This document shows positions 45,915 through 57,437 of a stretch of DNA of 64,000 nt, piece after piece; position 1 is the stretch's first letter, and every line of letters begins with the position of its first letter. The position numbers and the translations under genes were made by a program. The DNA lies in NCBI RefSeq assembly GCF_026672275.1, contig NZ_JANQCD010000026.1, forward strand, positions 1-64,000, in the 5' to 3' direction. The notes under the pieces are model-generated. The model was not told the DNA's origin and did no database searches. It worked only from the letters and a program-made list of their open reading frames with translations. Origin of the DNA: Marinifilum sp. D737. Lineage in GTDB: Bacteria > Bacteroidota > Bacteroidia > Bacteroidales > Marinifilaceae.

Positions 45915-48900
45915 TTATTCCTGAGTAATTTTCTTCAATATATCGGTAGCGGCAAGTATATTCGAAACTTTTTCGAAGCTTAAGCTCAGTCTGTTTTTTG
46001 CTTCTTTCATTTTACAAGGAACTGTTTGGGTTTGTAAAAATTGAAGCACTTTACTGAATTGTGGCGATTGATAGAATGGAGAATCCTGATCGGAAATGAA
46101 ATACAAAACCAGTTTGTTGCTTTTTAAAATCAGCTTTTCAATTCCCAGGTCAAGAGCCAACCATCTTAAACGAACCACGTTTAGCAATTCAATACTTGGT
46201 TCAGGCAAATCGCCAAAACGATCTTTTAGCTGGTCTTCGAATTTTTCGATTTCCTCTTCAGTTTGGATGTTATCCAATTCACGATACAGTCGAACTCTTT
46301 CCGAGATGCTTTCTACATATTCTTCAGGGAACAAAATTTCAAGATCTGTGTCAATCTGGCAATCGTTAATAAAACGGATGACCTCTTTTTCTTCCTCTTT
46401 CTTTTCGTCAGCAAAAACATCTTTGAATTCATTTTCCTTCAACTCAAGCATTGCTTCGCTCAAAATTCGTTGATAGGTTTCGTAACCAATATCAGTAATG
46501 AAACCAGATTGCTCGCCTCCCAGTAAGTTTCCAGCTCCACGAATGTCCAAATCTTGCATGGCAATGTTGAATCCGCTTCCCAGTTCAGAGAAGTTTTCGA
46601 TGGCTTGTAGTCTTTGTCTGGCTTCCTGGGTCATCGATTCCATTGGAGGAGTCAACAGGTAACAGAATGCCTTTTTGTTTGAACGACCAACACGACCTCG
46701 CAACTGATGCAATTCACTCAATCCAAAATTCTGACCATTGTTAATAATAATGGTATTGGCATTCGGAATATCTAAGCCCGATTCGATAATGGTTGTTGCA
46801 ATCAACACATCGTAATCGCCGCGAATAAATTCAAGCATGATTTTCTCCAACTTTGGTCCATCCATCTGACCATGGGCCACAACAGTTGAAACTCCAGGAA
46901 CCGTTCTGTGAATCATATCCTGAACTTCCTTTATGTTCTGAACCCTATTGTGGATAAAGAAAACCTGCCCGTTGCGCTCCACCTCGTATGAAATGGCTTC
47001 GCGAATAATGTCTTCGTTAAAATTGTGAACTTCGGTTACAATTGGATATCGGTTTGGCGGAGGCGTATTGATAATTGACAAATCGCGAGCACCCATTAAT
47101 GAGAATTGAAGTGTTCTTGGAATAGGTGTTGCTGTAAGGGTCAAGGTATCTACATTTACTTTCATCTGCTTCAACTTTTCCTTAACAGTTACACCAAACT
47201 TTTGCTCTTCATCAACAATCAGTAATCCCAAATCCTTAAAGTCAATATCTTTTCCAATAATTCGGTGCGTTCCGATTAAAATGTCGATTTGTCCAGCCTT
47301 AAGATCTTTTAATATTTCTCTTTGATCCTTGGCTTTTCGCATGCGGCTGATGTAATCAACACGACATGGGAAATTCTTTAACCGTTCGCTAAATGTTTTG
47401 TAGTGCTGGAAGGCCAGAATGGTTGTTGGAACCAAAACAGCAACCTGTTTGTTATCGGCTACAGCTTTAAAAGCTGCACGAATGGCAATTTCGGTTTTCC
47501 CAAAACCAACATCTCCACAAACCAATCGGTCCATTGGGAATGGCGATTCCATTCCTTCTTTGGTAGCCTTTGTAGCTTTTACCTGGTCTGGGGTATCTTC
47601 GTATATAAATGAAGCTTCCAATTCTTGTTGCATATACGAATCGGGACTGAACTGAAAACCTCTTTCGGCCTTACGTTTTGCATATAGGGCGATCAATTCT
47701 TTGGCAATGTCTTTAACCTTGCTCTTGGTTTTCTCTTTTAGTTTTTGCCATGCTCCGGTTCCCAATTTGTAAATTTTTGGAGCCGAGCCGTCTTTGCCTT
47801 TGTATTTCGAAATTTTGTGTAGCGAGTGCAAACTCACAAACAGTATGTCGTTGTCTTTGTATACCAAACGGATTGCTTCCTGATCTTTCCCATTCACATC
47901 AACCTTCTGTAAACCTCCAAATCGGCCAATACCATGATCGGCATGCACAATATAATCTCCCGGATGAAGTCGGTTGATTTCTTTTAGGGTAACCGATTCC
48001 TTTGCTTTGTGCACGGTAGCTGTTTTTAATCGGAACTTGTGGTAACGATCGAAGATTTGATGATCGGTAAATACGGAGATTCTCAAATCTCTGTCGGAAA
48101 AACCTTCGTGCAAGGTTTGATCCACAGGTTGGAATTCTACTTCAATGCCTTTGTCGTCGAAAATATTTTGAATACGCTCTATCTGTTTGGCATTATCAGA
48201 TAGAATGTAATTGCTTTCGGCTCTGGCATTGTTATTCAGTAAGTGCTCGCCCAATAAATCGAAATTTTTATTGAAAGCAGGTTGCGGTGCTTGGTTGAAC
48301 TGAATTTCATTCCCAGTTGGGAAAAAGAATTTTTGCCCAAACTCAATACACGAATATTGATTCAGATGATCGATAAAATCCAAACCTTTTATCAGGTAAT
48401 CTTTAGTGGCAACCGTATCTTCTCCCAATTCCAATGTAGGAACTTTCTCAATGGTATTTTCATAGATTGCCTGAATTCTATCGCTGATGAACTGCACATT
48501 CTTACACCAAAAAACAGAATTGCCTGGTGCGAAGTTCAGGAATGAGATTCTGGAATTTTTTAAAAGATTTTCCTGAATGTTTGGAATGATATCTACCGTA
48601 TCCAGCTTTTTAATGGACAATTGATTTTCTACATTGAACACACGAATGGATTCCACCTCTTCACCAAAGAAATCAATTCTGTAAGGATGTTCATCCGAAA
48701 AAGAAAAGATATCGATAATACTCCCACGAATCGAAAACTGGCCCGGCTCAACTACAAAGTCGGCCCGCTCGAATTCATAATCAACCAAAACTTCCTCTAC
48801 AAATTCAGGCGAGAGTTTTTCTCCAATCTTAATTTTAAGGGTATTTTCGGTCAGTTGATCCTGACTGATTACTTTCTCAACAATTGCCTCAGGAAAAGTT

Positions 48901-49265
48901 ACAATGTAGCTTGGTTGATGATTAGAATTTAATCGGTTTAAAGTTTCGGCGCGCAGAATGATATTGGAGCTATCCGTTTTTTCGTATTGTACCGAACGCT
49001 TGTATGATGATGGAAAAAAAAGAACCGAACTTTCGTTAATCAAACTGCACAAATCATTATAAAAATAGGCAGCTTCCTCCTTATCATTCAGAATAAATAG
49101 TTGAGGTGTAGTCTGGCTTTCCAATGATGAAACCATAACGGGCAAAGCCGAGCCTACCAATCCACGCAAGTGTAAATGAAAATTGCTGTTGCCATGTAAA
49201 TGTTTCTCAATGCTGAATCGTGCCGGATGCTCAGCAAAAATGTTTTTAAGTTCTTTTAATACCAT
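45915..49265 (-). CDS. mfd: Transcription-repair coupling factor Mfd
   Basis: ATP-dependent translocase that removes RNA polymerase stalled at DNA lesions and recruits UvrA. 1116 residues: N-terminal UvrB-like module (ERADFVVEPGQFSIRGSIIDIFSF), the RNA polymerase-binding CarD-like domain (GDYIVHADHGIGRFGGLQKV), a RecG-type helicase core (GDVGFGKTEIAIRAAFKAV Walker A, LLIVDEEQKFGV DEEQ box, ATTIIESGLDIPNANTII, QLRGRVGRSNKKAFCYLL) and the C-terminal TRCF domain. Complete and standard length. Confidence 0.97.
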   Translation of the reverse strand: MVLKELKNIFAEHPARFSIEKHLHGNSNFHLHLRGLVGSALPVMVSSLESQTTPQLFILNDKEEAAYFYNDLCSLINESSVLFFPSSYKRSVQYEKTDSSNIILRAETLNRLNSNHQPSYIVTFPEAIVEKVISQDQLTENTLKIKIGEKLSPEFVEEVLVDYEFERADFVVEPGQFSIRGSIIDIFSFSDEHPYRIDFFGEEVESIRVFNVENQLSIKKLDTVDIIPNIQENLLKNSRISFLNFAPGNSVFWCKNVQFISDRIQAIYENTIEKVPTLELGEDTVATKDYLIKGLDFIDHLNQYSCIEFGQKFFFPTGNEIQFNQAPQPAFNKNFDLLGEHLLNNNARAESNYILSDNAKQIERIQNIFDDKGIEVEFQPVDQTLHEGFSDRDLRISVFTDHQIFDRYHKFRLKTATVHKAKESVTLKEINRLHPGDYIVHADHGIGRFGGLQKVDVNGKDQEAIRLVYKDNDILFVSLHSLHKISKYKGKDGSAPKIYKLGTGAWQKLKEKTKSKVKDIAKELIALYAKRKAERGFQFSPDSYMQQELEASFIYEDTPDQVKATKATKEGMESPFPMDRLVCGDVGFGKTEIAIRAAFKAVADNKQVAVLVPTTILAFQHYKTFSERLKNFPCRVDYISRMRKAKDQREILKDLKAGQIDILIGTHRIIGKDIDFKDLGLLIVDEEQKFGVTVKEKLKQMKVNVDTLTLTATPIPRTLQFSLMGARDLSIINTPPPNRYPIVTEVHNFNEDIIREAISYEVERNGQVFFIHNRVQNIKEVQDMIHRTVPGVSTVVAHGQMDGPKLEKIMLEFIRGDYDVLIATTIIESGLDIPNANTIIINNGQNFGLSELHQLRGRVGRSNKKAFCYLLTPPMESMTQEARQRLQAIENFSELGSGFNIAMQDLDIRGAGNLLGGEQSGFITDIGYETYQRILSEAMLELKENEFKDVFADEKKEEEKEVIRFINDCQIDTDLEILFPEEYVESISERVRLYRELDNIQTEEEIEKFEDQLKDRFGDLPEPSIELLNVVRLRWLALDLGIEKLILKSNKLVLYFISDQDSPFYQSPQFSKVLQFLQTQTVPCKMKEAKNRLSLSFEKVSNILAATDILKKITQE

Positions 49266-49646
49266 TTATTTCCCTAAATTATGCAGGTATTATGCCGATA
49301 TGCATTTGAAAAACGTCTAGAAATACAGTGTACTAAATGGATATTCCAAATGATAATCGGTACAGTTCCAATGAATCCCTTTTTATTGATTGAGAGACAA
49401 ATTTAGAAGAAATCTTACAAACATGTTTGCTTCCTATTGAATTATTCGGAATTCATTATAAGTTATAGGATATGATCTATTAAAATTATACAAATAATCT
49501 TATTGTATTGTATTAAACTTATTGTTAGTAAGTGATTTTTTTTGTTATTTTACGATAAGTTTATTTTTGGTAAAGATGAATTTATCATTGGAAATGATAA
49601 ATTGAAGCTTTTGTGGATCGTTTCTAATTTGAAAAAGCACTTACAC
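49266..49646. other. 381 bp divergent intergenic region
   Basis: Between mfd (minus) and the transglutaminase-like gene (plus). Very AT-rich. An in-frame opening reaches 49542 for the right-hand gene, but no convincing promoter, hairpin or small gene was found. Confidence 0.5.
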
Positions 49647-50804
49647 ATGAATCTTAAATACTGCCTATTGGGCTTACTTCTCTTTAATCTCCTATTTTTT
49701 GTCGAAAACAAGGACGTATCAGCACAGGATAATTATCAGGATGTTTTGGCTCTGAATATTCCTGACTCTGTAACTTATTCGGTAGAAGACCTGGCTGGTT
49801 ATATTGATAGAAAAATTAACAAGGATGAAAATAAAGTTAGAGTTCTTTTTGTTTGGATTGTAAATAATATCAGCTATGATATTGAAAATGTTTACTCATT
49901 GGATAACAATGATCAGACAAGCAGTTCCAATACACTATTAAAAAGAAAAGGAATTTGTGATGGTTATGCTAGTCTCTTTCATGATGCATTGTCACTTTTA
50001 AATATTGAATCTCATATTGTAACTGGTTATACAAAAATTAAAAGAAGAATCAGTTCTGCACCACACTCCTGGTGTGTTGTAAAATTGGATTCGAATTGGA
50101 GTGTTTATGATCCTACCTGGGGTGCTGGGAATATCAATGAAACAAATTTTAGTCGTCAGGTAAATATGAATTACTACAAAATGAGACCACATAAAGCAAT
50201 TGCTACACATATGCCATTTGATCCTTTATGGCAATTGCTTGAATATCCTATTACATCTGTTGAGTTTCGACACTCGAAAAAAGGGAAAAAAAATGCAGAG
50301 AACTATTTCAATGTTAGCGATAGTCTTAAATTATATAGTCAACAATCAAATATCGAACGTTTAAAAAATACAAGGAGAAGAATAATTCAGAATATTGTTG
50401 TAGACTATATGACTTTTGTCCATGTAAAGGATATAGAGAATAACATGGTGCAATGGCAATATAATAATGTTGTATCTAAATACAATGATGCTCTTCTTTT
50501 TTATAAAGAAGGGATTTATACTTATAATCAGTTTATTGATTTTAGGAATAAATTATTCAAGCCTGATAAAGGAGATGAATATTTAATTGAAATGATGAAC
50601 AGTATGAAAACTTCTTTTCAATCTTCCCTTGAGTGTTTAAAAAAGATTGAAAATGCGGATCACAGCACTCTACGATTGATGCATCATTTAGATAAGTCTA
50701 TTAAAGCGGCAATGGAGAATGTTAAGATACAGGATATTTTTTTGAAAAAAGTATTGAGTACACCTAAAAACTACAGGAAATCATTGTTTTATAAAAAAAT
50801 GTAA
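49647..50804 (+). CDS. Secreted transglutaminase-like protein
   Basis: A 385-residue exported protein with signal peptide (MNLKYCLLGLLLFNLLFFVENKD). The transglutaminase-like core (residues ~55-160) shows the papain-type triad: Cys104 in RKGICDGYASLF, His near 140 in APHSWCVVK and Asp near 155 in VYDPTWGAG. The C-terminal ~200 residues are helical and unrecognised. Such proteins may act as peptidases or cross-linkers. A frame opens at 49542, but ATG 49647 starts the signal peptide. Lysine-rich and AT-rich compared with neighbours. Confidence 0.87.
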   Translation: MNLKYCLLGLLLFNLLFFVENKDVSAQDNYQDVLALNIPDSVTYSVEDLAGYIDRKINKDENKVRVLFVWIVNNISYDIENVYSLDNNDQTSSSNTLLKRKGICDGYASLFHDALSLLNIESHIVTGYTKIKRRISSAPHSWCVVKLDSNWSVYDPTWGAGNINETNFSRQVNMNYYKMRPHKAIATHMPFDPLWQLLEYPITSVEFRHSKKGKKNAENYFNVSDSLKLYSQQSNIERLKNTRRRIIQNIVVDYMTFVHVKDIENNMVQWQYNNVVSKYNDALLFYKEGIYTYNQFIDFRNKLFKPDKGDEYLIEMMNSMKTSFQSSLECLKKIENADHSTLRLMHHLDKSIKAAMENVKIQDIFLKKVLSTPKNYRKSLFYKKM

Positions 50805-50843
50805 GTCGTGAAACTGCTAATTCAGGAGTGGCAAAGTTGAGTT

Positions 50844-51416
50844 CTAAAATCCATAGCCAACAGGCCCATGCCCCGGCACACTCACATAACCTCTTGTATT
50901 GCCTTGATCGTAATTGCCGGAACTAAATCGTGTTGACCAAAAATTATCGCCACCACTTCCCTTGCCGCTGTAGCCATTTTGTTGTGCGGCCAAGTATAAA
51001 TTTACGGTAGGAATTGGATTTCCAACATAGCCAGCATTTCCCAAATGATCGAACCAGTAATTTCCCGGCTGAATGTAATAGCCCAAAACATAGCTCCAAA
51101 CCAGCCATTCGTTTTGTGGTAATTCCCTGCCATTAACAATCACATTGGTTTGCCCGTTCGAGGCATCACGCTTTAAGTGGCCTAAGTTATGGTTGGGCAG
51201 CATAAAACCAAATGAAGCATAGCCAACAACACCGTACAAACCACTGGTTTTATCGTACCAGTAATTACCCGGAAGAGGCTTGGTACCGTAATATTCTTCA
51301 AATTCTTCCATTTGACTTTGGTTCAACTCAATATTGTTGATAATTACTTTTTCTTCTTGCGATAGAGCTGGTATGGCAAAATGAAATAGCACTAATAGTA
51401 AGCATATCGTTTTCAT
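50844..51416 (-). CDS. Secreted protein with two GNYWYD-type repeats
   Basis: Not assigned to a function. 190 residues with signal peptide (MKTICLLLVLFHFAIPALS). Two similar modules follow: an NNIEL...YYGTKPLPGNYWYDKTSGLYG block (~25-65) and an NGREL...GYYIQPGNYWFDHLGNAGYVG block (~95-135). The PGNYWYD/PGNYWFD core is shared with secreted proteins of unknown role in several phyla. The last third is rich in Gly, Ser and Asn (SGKGSGGDNFWSTRFSSGNY). Convergent with the transglutaminase-like gene; 39 bp separate the stops. Confidence 0.78.
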   Translation of the reverse strand: MKTICLLLVLFHFAIPALSQEEKVIINNIELNQSQMEEFEEYYGTKPLPGNYWYDKTSGLYGVVGYASFGFMLPNHNLGHLKRDASNGQTNVIVNGRELPQNEWLVWSYVLGYYIQPGNYWFDHLGNAGYVGNPIPTVNLYLAAQQNGYSGKGSGGDNFWSTRFSSGNYDQGNTRGYVSVPGHGPVGYGF

Positions 51417-51543
51417 TTCTATAGGATTTTTAAAGTGAAAAAAAGTATGCTATAAGAAGTTATGAGATTGGTGTAGCTAAATTACAACAAAGAGGGAGGG
51501 ATGTCAATGATTACTTATATAGAATTACAGACAGAAATAAAAA

Positions 51544-51577
51544 CCAAAGCCACTTTTCAAACGAGAAGTGGCTTTGC
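51544..51577 (-). terminator. Terminator of fbp
   Basis: AAAGCCACTT (51546-51555) pairs perfectly with AAGTGGCTTT (51566-51575), followed on the minus strand by GGTTTTTATTT. It lies 30 bp past the fbp stop. Confidence 0.75.
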
Positions 51578-51605
51578 ATTTTGGATTTCTGGTTAGTTGT
51601 TGAAA

Positions 51606-52628
51606 TCAAATATTGTTGAAGAAGTGTAAAAATTCTTCTGTTTTTTTCACCATATTGGTCGAACCAGTATAGAAAGGCACACGTTGGTGTAACGAATCAG
51701 GAGTAATTTCCATAATTCTGCCATTTCCATCGGTAGCCATGCCACCTGCTTGCTCAGCAATAAATGCTACAGGATTACATTCATACATCAATCGCAACTT
51801 GCCATCGGGATTTTTATTGGTTTGTGGGTAAATAAAAATACCACCTTTTAACAAATTGCGGTGAAAATCGGCTACCAGAGAACCAATGTATCGCGAAGTA
51901 AATGGTCGTTTGCTGCGAGCATCTTTCTCCTGGCAATACTTAATGTATTTTTTTACTCCTTGTGGGAAATTAATGTAGTTCCCTTCGTTAATGGAATAAA
52001 TGGTTCCCGATTTTGGTGTTTTGATGTTTGGATGCGACAAACAGAATTCTCCGATTGATGGATCGAGGGTAAATCCGTTTACACCATTACCTGTGGTATA
52101 CACCAACATGGTTGATGATCCGTAGATTATATATCCCGCAGCAACCTGTTTGGTTCCTTCTTGTAAGAAGTCCTCCATGTTGGCAACTTGTCCGCGAGGT
52201 GTAATCCGTTCAAAAATCGAGAAAATGGTTCCAATGGAAACATTTACATCAATATTCGAAGAACCATCCAATGGATCCATACAGAAAACATACTTTCCGT
52301 TTTTGCACATCTCATCTTCGAAAATAATAATGTCTTCGTTCTCTTCCGAAGCTACAGCAGCACATTCGCCACTTGCTCTTAAGGCATCAATAAAGTGTGT
52401 ATCGGCAAAAACATCTAGCTTTTGCTGATCTTCCCCCTGAACATTCTGATCGCCGTGCTCGCCTAGAATATCTACCAAACCGGCTTTGTTTACAGCTCGG
52501 TTTACAATTTTGGCAGCAATTTCTACGTGATGAAGCAAACGAGATAACTCTCCTTTTGCTCCCGGATGATCAGACTGACGCTCAATAATAAATTGATTCA
52601 GGGTTTGAACATTATTGTGTTCAGTCAT
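51606..52628 (-). CDS. fbp: Class I fructose-1,6-bisphosphatase
   Basis: Gluconeogenic enzyme hydrolysing fructose-1,6-bisphosphate to fructose-6-phosphate. 340 residues: metal-binding EENEDIIIF and [22 protein letters not shown] (class I signature [10 protein letters not shown]), [23 protein letters not shown] and [20 protein letters not shown] near the C-terminus. Normal length. Divergent from the first aspartokinase gene across 289 bp, in which no clear promoter was found. Confidence 0.97.
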   Translation of the reverse strand: MTEHNNVQTLNQFIIERQSDHPGAKGELSRLLHHVEIAAKIVNRAVNKAGLVDILGEHGDQNVQGEDQQKLDVFADTHFIDALRASGECAAVASEENEDIIIFEDEMCKNGKYVFCMDPLDGSSNIDVNVSIGTIFSIFERITPRGQVANMEDFLQEGTKQVAAGYIIYGSSTMLVYTTGNGVNGFTLDPSIGEFCLSHPNIKTPKSGTIYSINEGNYINFPQGVKKYIKYCQEKDARSKRPFTSRYIGSLVADFHRNLLKGGIFIYPQTNKNPDGKLRLMYECNPVAFIAEQAGGMATDGNGRIMEITPDSLHQRVPFYTGSTNMVKKTEEFLHFFNNI

Positions 52629-52917
52629 TTTAAAAAGGCTTTTGGTTTACATTCATTTGGTGGCATAAAGTTATGCTTTTTTATTTAATGCCAAACCCTT
52701 ATTTCAAACGTTGACAGAAAAGTTTTTTTAAAATCAAAATAGTGCTTTTTACGGTTAAATCATTTTGGAGCTGCTATACAGTGTTTTCTTATCTTAAAAA
52801 ATGTAAAAAAAGCAAAATGTTGAAAAATATTTTTGCTTTGCTCAAGCTTTATTTAGTACCTTCAATTTTTATTAAAAGTGGCGGAAGCCAAAAACAATAA
52901 AACTTAAGTAATTTTCC

Positions 52918-54174
52918 ATGAACATATTTAAATTTGGAGGTGCATCGGTAAATAGTGCCGAGGGTGTCAAAAATTTTGTAAAGATTGTTCAATCTTATAA
53001 AGACGAAACCATAATTGTTCTTTCGGCAATGGGTAAAACTACCAATGCCTTGGAGCAAATTACCGATGATTTTTGTGTAAAATCAGATTTGGTAGAATCA
53101 AAGTTTCGTGAGATAAAGTCTTATCATTTCGACATCATTAATGAGTTGTTTGCAAATAAGGAAGATGCGATTTATGAAAAAGTAAATCGATTGTTCGAGC
53201 AACTTCATGCTTATTTGCAAGGAGAACCAACTTTGGATTACGATTTTGATTACGATCAGATCGTTTCGTTTGGTGAGTTAATTTCAACTACCATTGTTTC
53301 GGAATATCTACGCAAAAGTGGATCGCCAAATAAATGGGTTGACATCAGAACCTGTTTAAAAACGGACAATAGTTACCGAGAAGGAAAAGTTGATTGGGAT
53401 CTTTCGCACAAGTTGGTGCATCAAACCTTTAGCTTTAACAGCACTTTTGTGTATGTTACTCAGGGTTTTTTGGGTGGAACAACCACCAATCAAACTACAA
53501 CTTTGGGTCGAGAAGGATCGGACTATACAGCTGCAATTCTATCCTACATTTTAGATGTGGATAAATTGTCAATCTGGAAAGATGTTCCTGGAATTATGAA
53601 TGCTGATCCAAAATGGTTGGATGATGCTCAGAAGCTGGATAGAATTTCGTACCAGGAAGCCATTGAGTTGGCATTTTATGGAGCAAAAGTGATTCATCCA
53701 AAAACCATTCAACCAATCAAGCGAAAGAAGATTCCTTTACAGGTACGATCCTTTATTAACTATAGCGAATCGGGTACTTTAATTAGCACTGCATCCAAGC
53801 AGATGGAAAAGCAATTGCCAGTTTTTATTCGCAAACAAGATCAGGTGTTGATATCCATTCGCCCAACTGATTTTTCTTTCATTTTGGAGGAAAATTTAAG
53901 TTCCTTGTTCGCTCTTTTTGCAAAGCATCGAATGAAGGTGAATTTAACTCAAAATTCGGCAATTAGCTTTTCGGTATGTGTCGATAAATCCGAAAGAAGA
54001 TTGAATAATTTGTTGGATGAAATTTCACAGGATTTTGAAGTGAAATACAACGATGATGTAGAACTAATTACCATTCGTCATCATGATGATGAGGCGGTGG
54101 AAAGAATGACTGCCGGAAGAGAAATTTTGTTGGAACAACGAAGCAGAGATACAGCTCAATTCGTGATTGTATAA
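52918..54174 (+). CDS. Aspartokinase, first copy (outside the SAM-regulated operon)
   Basis: Phosphorylates aspartate at the head of the Lys/Met/Thr pathway. 418 residues: N-terminal KFGGASV loop, VLSAMGKTTNAL, VSFGELISTTIV, TTTLGREGSDYTAAIL (kinase signature) and VIHPKTIQPIKRKKIPLQVRSF; the last ~130 residues form an ACT-like regulatory pair. It is paralogous to the copy at 58656-59915 but has its own terminator and lies upstream of the riboswitch promoter, so it is probably controlled differently. There is no fused homoserine dehydrogenase. Confidence 0.93.
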   Translation: MNIFKFGGASVNSAEGVKNFVKIVQSYKDETIIVLSAMGKTTNALEQITDDFCVKSDLVESKFREIKSYHFDIINELFANKEDAIYEKVNRLFEQLHAYLQGEPTLDYDFDYDQIVSFGELISTTIVSEYLRKSGSPNKWVDIRTCLKTDNSYREGKVDWDLSHKLVHQTFSFNSTFVYVTQGFLGGTTTNQTTTLGREGSDYTAAILSYILDVDKLSIWKDVPGIMNADPKWLDDAQKLDRISYQEAIELAFYGAKVIHPKTIQPIKRKKIPLQVRSFINYSESGTLISTASKQMEKQLPVFIRKQDQVLISIRPTDFSFILEENLSSLFALFAKHRMKVNLTQNSAISFSVCVDKSERRLNNLLDEISQDFEVKYNDDVELITIRHHDDEAVERMTAGREILLEQRSRDTAQFVIV

Positions 54175-54199
54175 ACAGATAGAAATTCATTATAACTTG

Positions 54200-54234
54200 C
54201 CCTGGGTTTTAACCTGGGGTTTTCTTTTTTAATT
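54200..54234 (+). terminator. Terminator of the first aspartokinase gene
   Basis: CCCTGGGTT (54200-54208) pairs with AACCTGGGG (54211-54219) with two G-T pairs, followed by a T-rich run. It separates this gene from the methionine operon. Confidence 0.75.
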
Positions 54235-54320
54235 TTTTTTACAAAAAAATCACCTTTGCATATATAAGGTATAGTTAGCACATTTTCAGGAGATAAAATT
54301 TAAGAGTATCGCCTCTTTTA

Positions 54321-54351
54321 TTTGGAGATTAAAAAATCATGCCTATATTTG
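54321..54351 (+). promoter_or_regulatory. Promoter of the methionine operon
   Basis: TTTG at 54321-54324 (TTG 54322-54324), exactly 19 bp, then TATATTTG at 54344-54351. This is a perfect match to TTG-N19-TAnnTTTG. Transcription should start near 54358, about 30 nt before the riboswitch P1 helix. Confidence 0.8.
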
Positions 54352-54389
54352 TTACAGATATTTAAGGTAATACTCGCAGGAGGATATCA

Positions 54390-54506
54390 TTAATTTATAC
54401 AGAAGAAGTGAGAGAACAGGCTCGATGACCTTCTGACAACCCCGGCAAAAACCAAAAGCTGAAAGGTGTCAAATCCTGACCATTTAATTTGGTGAATATA
54501 AATTAA
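54390..54506 (+). ncRNA. SAM riboswitch (SAM-I/S-box type) controlling methionine genes
   Basis: The order of conserved blocks fits the SAM-I class: GAGAGAACAGGCTCGATGA (K-turn/P2 region), CTTCTGACAACC (counterpart of GGCAACC), GGTGTCAAATCCTG (counterpart of GGTGCTAATTCC). The ends close in a 10 bp P1 helix: TTAATTTATA at 54390-54399 with 54497-54506. An alternative hairpin, TTTAATTT (54483-54490) with AAATTAAA (54500-54507), competes for the same 3' strand, as expected for a switch. The P1 3' strand ends 6 nt before an ATG (54513) of a methionine-rich leader ORF, so SAM binding may hide that start. The downstream genes are methionine synthesis genes. Confidence 0.82.
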
Positions 54507-54512
54507 AAGATC

Positions 54513-54632
54513 ATGAAGAAGACAGAAATTCACATTCAAAAGCAGGCTCAACCAGAGCAAAACATTCAGTTGCAAACTTTGGCATCTATTACCACTATGA
54601 TGCGAATGCAGCGAATGATGCGTATGCTGTAA
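54513..54632 (+). CDS. Methionine-rich leader peptide, 39 residues
   Basis: A small ORF starting 6 nt after the riboswitch P1 helix: ATG at 54513, TAA at 54630-54632. The first 28 residues are Gln-rich (KQAQPEQNIQLQ); the end reads MMRMQRMMRML, six methionines in eleven residues. Such codon clustering before an amino-acid operon is the hallmark of leader peptides where ribosome stalling reports the charge of the tRNA. The 5' arm of a small hairpin (54617-54623 with 54632-54638) lies on Met36-Arg37, and the 3' arm can instead pair with 54662-54678. It is too short for routine gene calling. Function is inferred from sequence only. Confidence 0.72.
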   Translation: MKKTEIHIQKQAQPEQNIQLQTLASITTMMRMQRMMRML

Positions 54633-56281
<1,649 letters not shown>

Positions 56282-56402
56282 TTCTTATAGCAATCTCGAT
56301 CGGAATTTAATAGATGAATTTCGATCGAGATACTCTTAACCTCATTATCACAAATGAGGAAATCAAAAAAACAAAATCAGCAATAAACAAAATTTTTAAC
56401 AA

Positions 56403-57437
56403 GTGAATCCAAATTGTTACATCCATAAAGAAGGTTTACAACTTGAATCGGGCGAACGCCTTAAGGAGTTGACCATTGCTTATCACACCTATGGGGAGTA
56501 CGATCCTTCGCGAAACAATGTGATTTGGGTTTGTCATGCACTTACTGCCAATTCTGATGTTTTTGATTGGTGGGCAGGGCTTTTTGGAGAGAATGATTTT
56601 TTTAATCCTAAAGATTATTTTATCGTATGTGCCAATTTTCTTGGTTCATGCTATGGAACTACGGGACCTCTTTCTCAAAATCCGGAAAACGGACAAGCTT
56701 ACTATCACGATTTTCCGCAACTGACCGTACGCGACTTGGTGGCGGCACACGAAATTTTACGAAAACATTTAAATATTAAGCGCATTCATATGATGATTGG
56801 GAGCTCACTGGGAGGCATGCAAGCCTTGGAGTGGGCTTACTTGTTGAATGGCAAGTTAAACAATTTGGTGGTTTTGGCATCGAATGCCAAGCACTCACCT
56901 TGGGGGATTGCCTTTAACGAATCGCAAAGAATGTCGATAGAAGTTGATCCGACCTGGAAGGAATCGAATGATGAGGCCGGGTTGAATGGTATGAGAGTAG
57001 CTCGGTCAATTGCACTGTTGAGTTACAGAACCTATGCAACTTACGATCATTCACAACAAGAGAATGAAAATGATAAGACGGATGATTATCGGGCAAGCTC
57101 TTATCAAAGATACCAAGGGGAAAAGCTAGCTCGACGATTTAATGCTTACTCATATTGGCACTTGTCAAAAATCATGGACAGCCATGATGTGGGAAGAAAT
57201 AGAGGTGGATTAGACAATGCTTTGAATGAAATCAAATCAAGAACACTTGTGATAGGAGTCGATTCGGATCAGATTTTCCCAATAAACGAACAAAAATTTA
57301 TTGCGGATCATATTCCGCAAGCTCAATATTTGGAAATCCATTCGCTGTATGGTCACGATGGATTCCTTTTAGAACAAGAACAATTAACCAAAGTATTACA
57401 ATCATTTTTAATCGAAAACAAAATCAATGAGCAATAA
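56403..57437 (+). CDS. metX: Homoserine O-acetyltransferase MetX
   Basis: Alpha/beta-hydrolase-fold enzyme that acetylates homoserine with acetyl-CoA, feeding MetY. 344 residues: IAYHTYGEYDPSRNNVIWVCHALTAN, nucleophile Ser in GSSLGGMQALEWA, Asp in VIGVDSDQIFP and His in YGHDGFLLE complete the triad. The start codon is GTG at 56403 (reading NPNCYIHKEG), 121 bp after metY; no ATG fits. It overlaps hom by 11 bp. The family also includes succinyltransferases; pairing with MetY favours acetyl. Confidence 0.94.
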   Translation: MNPNCYIHKEGLQLESGERLKELTIAYHTYGEYDPSRNNVIWVCHALTANSDVFDWWAGLFGENDFFNPKDYFIVCANFLGSCYGTTGPLSQNPENGQAYYHDFPQLTVRDLVAAHEILRKHLNIKRIHMMIGSSLGGMQALEWAYLLNGKLNNLVVLASNAKHSPWGIAFNESQRMSIEVDPTWKESNDEAGLNGMRVARSIALLSYRTYATYDHSQQENENDKTDDYRASSYQRYQGEKLARRFNAYSYWHLSKIMDSHDVGRNRGGLDNALNEIKSRTLVIGVDSDQIFPINEQKFIADHIPQAQYLEIHSLYGHDGFLLEQEQLTKVLQSFLIENKINEQ

